Origin: Belliella aquatica
Lineage (GTDB): Bacteria > Bacteroidota > Bacteroidia > Cytophagales > Cyclobacteriaceae
Assembly: GCF_014637795.1 (NCBI RefSeq)
Contig: NZ_BMFD01000004.1
Coordinates: 151,014-215,013 of the forward strand
Direction: 5' to 3'
Length of the DNA stretch: 64,000 nt
Shown here: positions 58,067 to 64,000 of the stretch, piece after piece
Layout: each line of letters starts with the position of its first letter
Position numbering within the stretch: the stretch's first letter is position 1
Translations under genes and position numbers: made by a program
The notes under the pieces: generated by a model
Database searches by the model: none
Seen by the model: only the letters and a program-made list of their open reading frames with translations
What the model was told of the DNA's origin: nothing

Positions 58067-59500
58067 ATGTCTTTAAATAAAAACATTGTAAGCGGTGTTT
58101 TCTGGACCTCAATTGATAAATTTGGTGTTCAATTTATTCAGTTTGTATTAAGCATAATTATAGCAAGGATATTATCTCCAGAAGATTATGGATTAGTTGG
58201 ATTGGCTGCTGTTTTCATTGCTTTTTCACAGGTATTTGTTGATAGTGGTTTTGGAAAAGCTTTAGTTCAATATAATAATCCAAACAAAAATGATTTTTCC
58301 ACTGTTTTTTATTTTAATTTTTTAATTAGTTGTCTTTTATATGGGATAATTTTTCTTTTATCACCTTATATAGCTCTCTTTTACGAGATGCCTTTACTTA
58401 AAAATTTAATAAGATTAATTGCTCTAACATTGATTATCCAGTCCTTTAATATTGTACCAAATGCTATTTTTAGTATAAATATAAATTTTAGACCACTTGC
58501 AATTTCAAATAGTATAGCTACAATTATTGGTGGAGGAGTTGGTGTTTGGGCAGCATATAGTGGATTTGGAGTTTGGGCATTAGCTTTCATGACTTTAACA
58601 AGTAGTCTGATAAGAACAATAAGCCAATGGTATCAATCAAATTGGTTTCCTTCTTTAGTTTTTTCTTTTGACTCACTAAAAAACTTATACAGGTTTGGAG
58701 GTAATTTATTAGCATCCTCTTTAATTGATGTTTTGGTTAGAAATTCTAGTGGCTTATTTATTGGAAAGCTGTATAGTTCAAAAGATTTAGGGTTTTTTAC
58801 TAAAGGTGTTGATTTTGCAAATACAATGTCAAACACAATTATTTCTGTGATTTTTGCTGTTCTTTTTCCTTCATTTTCTAAAATAAAAAATGATAAAGAG
58901 AAAACATTAACAATTTTTAAAACAAGTTTGCGATATGTTTCATTGTTTGTATTCCCTTTTTTCATGTTATTTTCAATATTAGCTCAACCATTAATCTTAG
59001 CATTATTAACTGAAAAATGGTTAATTACTGCAATCGTGTTTCAATATCTGGTGCTGGCAAGGATGATAAATATGGTGGCATTAATTAATCAACAAGTCCT
59101 ACATGGTTTAGGATTTAGTTATATTACTCTAAAACAAGAAATATTAAAATCGATAGTACGTTTTGTTTTTATTTTAATATCGATAAATTTTGGTATCGTA
59201 TGGATTGCAATTGGAGAACTTATAGCAACTGCATTCAATTTCTTTGTTAATGCTTATCCATTGGAAAAAATCCTTAAATTTGGGTTTATACATCAATTAA
59301 AAGAAATTAAGATAATATTTATTAGTTCTCTAATAGCAACTCTTATTTGTTACTTTTTAATTAATCTTTTTGAAGATATTTATTTGAAGCTTTTATTTAG
59401 TCCTTTTGTTCTTTCGTTAATTTATTTAATGTTTTTAGAGCTTTTTAAACAACAAGATTATTTATTGTTGCGAAATAAAGTAATAAATAGATTTTTTTAA
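58067..59500 (+). CDS. Polysaccharide flippase, MOP superfamily (Wzx-like)
   Basis: A 477-residue protein with about 12-14 membrane helices. The N-terminus has NIVSGVFWTSIDKFGVQFIQ, then ARILSPEDYGLVGLAAVFIA and FVDSGFGKALVQYNN, the typical start of lipopolysaccharide-biosynthesis flippases (RfbX/WzxC group). It should move undecaprenyl-linked repeat units across the inner membrane. The gene is AT-rich. A 182-bp gap separates it from the UXS gene. Confidence 0.9.
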   Translation: MSLNKNIVSGVFWTSIDKFGVQFIQFVLSIIIARILSPEDYGLVGLAAVFIAFSQVFVDSGFGKALVQYNNPNKNDFSTVFYFNFLISCLLYGIIFLLSPYIALFYEMPLLKNLIRLIALTLIIQSFNIVPNAIFSININFRPLAISNSIATIIGGGVGVWAAYSGFGVWALAFMTLTSSLIRTISQWYQSNWFPSLVFSFDSLKNLYRFGGNLLASSLIDVLVRNSSGLFIGKLYSSKDLGFFTKGVDFANTMSNTIISVIFAVLFPSFSKIKNDKEKTLTIFKTSLRYVSLFVFPFFMLFSILAQPLILALLTEKWLITAIVFQYLVLARMINMVALINQQVLHGLGFSYITLKQEILKSIVRFVFILISINFGIVWIAIGELIATAFNFFVNAYPLEKILKFGFIHQLKEIKIIFISSLIATLICYFLINLFEDIYLKLLFSPFVLSLIYLMFLELFKQQDYLLLRNKVINRFF

Positions 59501-59698
59501 TTTTTAAAGAAAAAATTTATTATCAAGTGTTATTTAATCCAAATACTTAATAAGCTCAAATAAATATAAATACACTTTAAGTGATTTTCTTATTTTATTT
59601 TCAGAAACTTGTTTTCTTTAATACTTTATATTTATTTATAATTGATTAAGCCTAAAATCATTTATGACGCCACTTAATGTTTCTAACTTATATAATAA

Positions 59699-60703
59699 AT
59701 GTCTCAAATTAAAACAGTAAGTATAATAACGCCTTGTTATAATGGTGAAAAGTTTGTTCATAGGTTATTAGATTCTGTATTAGATCAAACCTATTCAAGT
59801 ATTGAGCACATTTTTATTGATGATGGCTCTATTGATAAGACTGCTGAAGTTATCAATAATTACATTCCTAAATATGAAAAAAGGGGTTTTAAACTTATTT
59901 ATGTATATCAGGAAAACGCAAAAGCAGCTGCTGCTTTAAACAGTGGATTAAAACTTTTTACAGGTGAGTACTTAACTTGGCCTGATTCGGATGATTATTA
60001 TCGATCTAGTGATGCTATATCAATTATGGTTAATGCTTTTGAGAATCTTTCAAATGATTATGGAATCGTACGTTGTGATGCTATGCTTACAGAAGAAAAC
60101 ACTCTTCAAGCTATAAATACTTTTTCTGATAAATATTCATATGTTAAAAAAGAAAAATTATTTGAAGATTGTCTTTTTGAAATTGATTTTTGGTTTACTC
60201 CTGGATGTTATTTAACATCGGCTTCTGTTTTAGATTCAGTTATTAAAAATAGAGATATATTTGTCAACTTTGACGGACAAAACTGGCAAATGTTTCTGCC
60301 GATCTTGTATAGGTATAAATGTTTTTATATAGACAAACCCCTATTTAATTATTTAATTCGATCTGACTCTTATTGTAATCAACCTATTTCGTTTGAATTA
60401 TCTCTAAAGCGTACATTTATTCATGAAGAAATTATTTTTGAAACTTTAAAAAGAATTAATTTTAAGAAGGATGAATTAGAATTTTACAATTTACAAATTA
60501 AGAAAAAGTATTTATATAAGAGATATTCTTTAAGTTGCCTTTATGGTGAAACAGAAGAAATAAACAAATTTTATAAAGAGATTAAATCAAACTTTTTAGA
60601 TAATAGACCAATTAGATTTCTCAATTTTGTTTTAGGGATTTTAAACAATAAATCTATACTATTAAACAAATTATTTGTTAGATTAATTAATATTTTGAAT
60701 TAA
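59699..60703 (+). CDS. Family 2 glycosyltransferase
   Basis: A 334-residue GT-A fold enzyme. VSIITPCYNGEKFVHRLLDS and IFIDDGSIDKTAEVIN give the nucleotide-binding part, and LTWPDSDDYY is the metal-binding DxD-like motif near residue 97. There is no signal or membrane helix, so it acts at the cytoplasmic face and adds one sugar to the lipid-linked unit. The donor and acceptor cannot be told. A 198-bp AT-rich gap precedes it. Confidence 0.9.
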   Translation: MSQIKTVSIITPCYNGEKFVHRLLDSVLDQTYSSIEHIFIDDGSIDKTAEVINNYIPKYEKRGFKLIYVYQENAKAAAALNSGLKLFTGEYLTWPDSDDYYRSSDAISIMVNAFENLSNDYGIVRCDAMLTEENTLQAINTFSDKYSYVKKEKLFEDCLFEIDFWFTPGCYLTSASVLDSVIKNRDIFVNFDGQNWQMFLPILYRYKCFYIDKPLFNYLIRSDSYCNQPISFELSLKRTFIHEEIIFETLKRINFKKDELEFYNLQIKKKYLYKRYSLSCLYGETEEINKFYKEIKSNFLDNRPIRFLNFVLGILNNKSILLNKLFVRLINILN

Positions 60704-60748
60704 ATACATAATTCGCAACAATAGTTAATTTCCTATAACCAATAAATT

Positions 60749-61753
60749 ATGATTAAATCATTCGTAAAAGAAAAATTAGGTTTTGTATTTTTACCTTTTT
60801 ATAAAATTTTATTAATCTTTCAAAATTACTTTTTTGATATGATGGCCTATTTAAGATTTTCAAGTGTTTTCGGTACTATGAATGAATTCAATAGAATTGA
60901 AAGTCACATAATTATTTATTATCATTCTTTAGAAAAGGGGATGCTTCACGATGAACGCCGAGTGAGATTCGGAAAAGCAAAAATTGAGGCAATTTTGAAA
61001 TTTTTAAAAATGGAATTGGTCTTATTGCAAAGAGAAAGATCGCAACTTAAGCAGGCTGCTTTAGTTCTTACCGAATATTACTCCTTCCATTCAGACCTTA
61101 ATGTTAGTATAAATGATTATTTTAACGAAGATGATTTTAATTTTTTAAAACATAATTATCTTAATAATTTTAATTCTAGTGCTGTTATAAAATCTCAATT
61201 AAATGATTTTTACGCTAATGTTAATTCTAATTTTCAAGAGTTTTCACAATCAAGGAAAAGCATAAGAGATTTTTCAGATGTCATGGTGAGTAGAGAAAAA
61301 ATCCTTGATGCAGTCAAATTGGCTTCAACTAGTCCCTCTGTTTGTAATAGACAAACCTGTAAAATCTATTTGATTGAAGATAAAAATTTAGTTCGTTCTG
61401 TACTTAAGGTTCAGGGTGGTCTAACTGGATACATGGATACAATAAACCAAATTTTGATTCTTACCTCGGATAGAAAATATTTTTACTCTATTGGCGAAAG
61501 AAACCAATATTATGTTGATGGTGGGATTTTTTTAATGAATTTACTCTATTGTTTACACTATTTCAAGATTGCTTGTTGTCCAGCTAATTGGGCAAAAACA
61601 TATAATGATGAGAAACTTATTTTAGATAAATTAAAAATTTCTAAAAGTGAAAAGGTTATTTGCTTAGTTGCCATTGGAAATCCAAATAGTGAAGTGGTTT
61701 ATACAATGTCTAAGAGAAGAGATATAAATGAATATTTTAAAATAATAGATTAA
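60749..61753 (+). CDS. Nitroreductase-like flavoprotein of a polysaccharide locus
   Basis: A 334-residue protein. The first about 165 residues are a poorly known helical part. The nitroreductase fold follows: SRKSIRDFSDVMVSREKILD, STSPSVCNRQTCKIYLI, YVDGGIFLMNLLYCLHYFKI and KSEKVICLVAIGNPN, the usual FMN-binding segments. It ends by overlapping the next start by one base, so it is coupled to the pyruvyl transferase gene. In polysaccharide loci such proteins often sit with pyruvyl transferases, but the reaction is not known. Confidence 0.82.
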   Translation: MIKSFVKEKLGFVFLPFYKILLIFQNYFFDMMAYLRFSSVFGTMNEFNRIESHIIIYYHSLEKGMLHDERRVRFGKAKIEAILKFLKMELVLLQRERSQLKQAALVLTEYYSFHSDLNVSINDYFNEDDFNFLKHNYLNNFNSSAVIKSQLNDFYANVNSNFQEFSQSRKSIRDFSDVMVSREKILDAVKLASTSPSVCNRQTCKIYLIEDKNLVRSVLKVQGGLTGYMDTINQILILTSDRKYFYSIGERNQYYVDGGIFLMNLLYCLHYFKIACCPANWAKTYNDEKLILDKLKISKSEKVICLVAIGNPNSEVVYTMSKRRDINEYFKIID

Positions 61754-62892
61754 TGAAAAAGATTGGTATACTAACTCTTCCTTTAAAGTCAAATTATGGA
61801 GGTATTATGCAAGCCTTCGCGTTACATAAAGTAGTTGGTTCTTTAGGGTTTGAACCATTATTAATTAATATTCAGTTTAAAACCAATAAATTTGTCGAAA
61901 TACCAAAGTTAATAGTTAAATTTTTTTTTAACTTTTTATTTCAAAAAGAGAAACTAATTATTTACCCAAGTATTACTCAAACGGAGCATTTATATTCTAA
62001 TAATATTCGTTTTATTGATGATTATTTTAATAAAACTAATGAAGTGAGAACATTAAGTGATTATAATTTGATTGATAATTATAAAATAGAAGGGTTTGTG
62101 GTTGGTAGTGACCAAGTTTGGAGAAAAGAATATTCTAAATCCATAGATTTTTTTAATTATTTTTTTAACTTTTTATCTAAAAATGATAAAGTCTTGAAAA
62201 TTGCTTATGCAGCTTCCTTTGGTTTGGACTACTGGCAGTTCAATAAAAAAGAAACAGATATAATAAAAAAATTACTACTAAAGTTTAATGGTATATCACT
62301 TCGTGAAAATCAAGGTGCACAATTGTTACTTGAGAATACTGGTATTGATTCAATAGATGTGTTAGACCCAACATTATTGTTAAATGCTGAATTTTACACA
62401 AGCTTTTTCAAAATACCAAAAAAAAAGAATCCTCATTTGTTTACTTACATTTTAGACGATAAGTACTATAGTGAAAAAAAAATAAATGAAATTTGTGAAA
62501 TTTTTAATTTAGAAAAGTCATCCTTGAACATGACCTTACGTAAATCTAAATTAGGAATTATTAAAAACAGTAACCTTCCTTTTCCCTCGGTGATTGAATG
62601 GATTGGACATTTTAGGAATAGTGAATTCATACTAACTGATTCTTTTCATGGAATGGTTTTTTCAATTATTTTTAACAAGAAGTTTTTGGTATTTGCTAAT
62701 AAATCTCGTGGTATTTCAAGATTTGAATCATTATTGAATAAATTAAATTTAGAAAGCAGATTAATTCATGATTTTTCTCAAATTAACAAAAACCTATTAG
62801 ATCAAGAGATTGATTACAAATTAGTTAATAAATTACTTGATAAAGAGAGAGAAAGATCGATTGAATTTTTGCAATTTAATTTAAGCAAGTAA
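61753..62892 (+). CDS. Polysaccharide pyruvyl transferase family protein
   Basis: A 379-residue GT-B-like protein. It starts KKIGILTLPLKSNYGGIMQA, then VVGSDQVWRKEY, RENQGAQLLLENTG, DPTLLLNAEFY and TDSFHGMVFSIIFNKKFLVF, all typical of the family. It should transfer pyruvate from phosphoenolpyruvate to a sugar hydroxyl, adding a negative charge to the polymer. It overlaps the nitroreductase-like gene by one base and is followed by a glycosyltransferase after 1 bp. Confidence 0.88.
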   Translation: MKKIGILTLPLKSNYGGIMQAFALHKVVGSLGFEPLLINIQFKTNKFVEIPKLIVKFFFNFLFQKEKLIIYPSITQTEHLYSNNIRFIDDYFNKTNEVRTLSDYNLIDNYKIEGFVVGSDQVWRKEYSKSIDFFNYFFNFLSKNDKVLKIAYAASFGLDYWQFNKKETDIIKKLLLKFNGISLRENQGAQLLLENTGIDSIDVLDPTLLLNAEFYTSFFKIPKKKNPHLFTYILDDKYYSEKKINEICEIFNLEKSSLNMTLRKSKLGIIKNSNLPFPSVIEWIGHFRNSEFILTDSFHGMVFSIIFNKKFLVFANKSRGISRFESLLNKLNLESRLIHDFSQINKNLLDQEIDYKLVNKLLDKERERSIEFLQFNLSK

Positions 62893-62893
62893 T

Positions 62894-63829
62894 ATGTTTT
62901 CAATAGTAATCCCGCTTTATAATAAGGAAGAATCAATTACAAGAACTCTAAATTCAGTATATAATCAATTATATAAAGATTTTGAAGTAATTATAGTTAA
63001 TGATGGTTCAAAAGATAAAAGTAGGGTAATTGTTGAAGAATTCATTTTTGGTAAAAGTAATTTTTTCCTTTTTAATACACCCAATAATGGAGTTTCAAGT
63101 GCGCGAAATAAAGGTTTAAGCCTTGCAAAAAATAATTATATATGTTTTTTAGATGCAGACGACACTTGGGCAGAAGATTATTTATTAAAAATAAATGATT
63201 TGATTTTTTCCTACCCAAAGATGAAAATTTATGCATCTGGTTATTCAAAAATTATTTCTAAGAAAATTGTTAGACCTAATTTAGGGATATCTTCAGAATT
63301 TAAAAGTGGTCTGATTTGTAATTATTTTAAATTATTTCATAGTACTTCTGAAACCTTATTAACATCTTCATCAATTGTTATTGAAAGAGGTATTTGTGAT
63401 AGTAATTTGTTTAACGAAAAACTTAAAATAGGTGAAGATTTAGATGTATGGTTCAAATTAATATTAAAACACAAATGCTTTGGATTCATAAATGAAAATT
63501 TAGTTTTTTATAATTTTGATGCAGAAAATAGATCTATAAATCTTAAATTAAATCCTGAAAATGATTTTGTTTTTGATTTAGAAAAGTTTTCTAAATATGA
63601 GTTAATCAATCAAGATTTCAAAAAACTCTTAGATCTCTTAAGATTACAAAAGCTGAAAGTCTATCATTTGGCAGGTATTGACGATATGAAGGTAAAAAAT
63701 ATATTATCGTTAATAGAATATAATTGGAACTTAAAGTGGAAGGCTTTTTATTATTCACCAGTTATTTTTACACGTTTTTTTTACTCTTTATATTTCAAAA
63801 TTAAACATAAAGGAGAATTGAAAATTTAA
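62894..63829 (+). CDS. Family 2 glycosyltransferase
   Basis: A 311-residue GT-A enzyme: FSIVIPLYNKEESITRTLNS, VIIVNDGSKDKS, GVSSARNKGLSLAKN and FLDADDTWAED with the DxD motif near residue 93. It starts 1 bp after the pyruvyl transferase stop, so it belongs to the same transcript. It adds a sugar to the repeat unit at the inner face of the inner membrane. Base composition is strongly AT-rich. Confidence 0.9.
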   Translation: MFSIVIPLYNKEESITRTLNSVYNQLYKDFEVIIVNDGSKDKSRVIVEEFIFGKSNFFLFNTPNNGVSSARNKGLSLAKNNYICFLDADDTWAEDYLLKINDLIFSYPKMKIYASGYSKIISKKIVRPNLGISSEFKSGLICNYFKLFHSTSETLLTSSSIVIERGICDSNLFNEKLKIGEDLDVWFKLILKHKCFGFINENLVFYNFDAENRSINLKLNPENDFVFDLEKFSKYELINQDFKKLLDLLRLQKLKVYHLAGIDDMKVKNILSLIEYNWNLKWKAFYYSPVIFTRFFYSLYFKIKHKGELKI

Positions 63830-63916
63830 TCTGTTTTAACTAAGGCTCTATGCATAACTTTTTCTTTTGAAGATATTAAGTCGAAAGTTATTAAGTGTTA
63901 TTACTTATTTTATCAT

Positions 63917-64000
63917 ATGAAAAAAAAGAGTTTAGTTTTATTGTCTAAAAATACTGGTAAAGAGTTCACAGGTGCAACTTATTCGACTTTTGAGTATTTG
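63917..64000 (+). CDS. Start of a further polysaccharide-cluster gene, truncated by the window
   Basis: An ATG at 63917 opens a frame of 28 codons that runs off the window: MKKKSLVLLSKNTGKEFTGA and on. It follows the cluster strand and composition. It may be a glycosyltransferase, but too little is visible to say. Confidence 0.5.
   Translation, partial: MKKKSLVLLSKNTGKEFTGATYSTFEYL

Overview
The window looks like chromosomal DNA of a Bacteroidota member of the order Cytophagales, probably family Cyclobacteriaceae (Algoriphagus or Belliella-like). This is inferred from an AT-rich backbone, few Shine-Dalgarno sites, a Bacteroidota-type TTTG-N19-TAnnTTTG promoter, a SusB-like GH97 enzyme, an MCE transport operon, two penicillin-acylase-like hydrolases, a tricorn-like S41 protease and a polysaccharide locus built on an SLBB exporter and a Wzz-like protein. 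No rRNA or tRNA gene and no intact insertion sequence was recognised.

Bases 1-39,500 are mostly housekeeping and accessory metabolism. The order is: menaquinone genes menE (cut by the window edge) and menB, divergent; an alpha/beta hydrolase; a PAS-HisKA protein without an ATPase domain; a UspA protein; a sulfur and membrane cluster (metallo-beta-lactamase/rhodanese fusion, sterol-desaturase-like hydroxylase, small membrane protein, rhodanese); a TIGR03643 gene divergent from an atypical photolyase/cryptochrome; a DUF6364-PIN toxin-antitoxin pair; a two-gene membrane module of unknown function; a penicillin acylase family enzyme and an esterase; a CPBP protease with a paralogue broken by one in-frame stop; a GH97 alpha-glucosidase with operator-like palindromes upstream; YciI and DUF389 proteins; a response regulator followed by an mlaE-mlaF-mlaD operon; a Castor/Pollux-like channel; an endonuclease/exonuclease/phosphatase family protein; aconitase; a GxxExxY gene inside a tandem-repeat field; a second penicillin acylase; and pgi.

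Bases 39,500-55,560 are different. Genes are sparse: a tricorn-like protease, a winged-helix/nucleotidyltransferase-like regulator, a second GxxExxY gene, the SLBB exporter, Wzz and a PIN toxin-antitoxin pair. They are separated by 0.3-2.3 kb stretches packed with nested repeats. The main one is an element of about 184 bp present in eight same-strand copies. Comparing the copies shows compensatory base changes in four predicted stems, so it looks like a structured RNA or a hairpin-based mobile element. Small hairpin cassettes of 19-24 bp starting CCTG(C/T)C are inserted into these and other repeats, and matching empty sites are visible in the same window. The promoter and downstream flank of the regulator gene recur near 55.2 kb without the gene.

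Bases 55,565-64,000 are the start of a surface-polysaccharide synthesis cluster on the + strand: a TviB-like nucleotide-sugar dehydrogenase, a UDP-glucuronate decarboxylase, a Wzx-like flippase, two family 2 glycosyltransferases, a nitroreductase-like protein overlapping a polysaccharide pyruvyl transferase, and the start of one more gene. From about 56.9 kb the DNA becomes visibly more AT-rich, as expected for an exchanged capsule or exopolysaccharide cassette. The exporter, Wzz and flippase suggest a Wzx/Wzy-type pathway; no polymerase is visible before the window ends.
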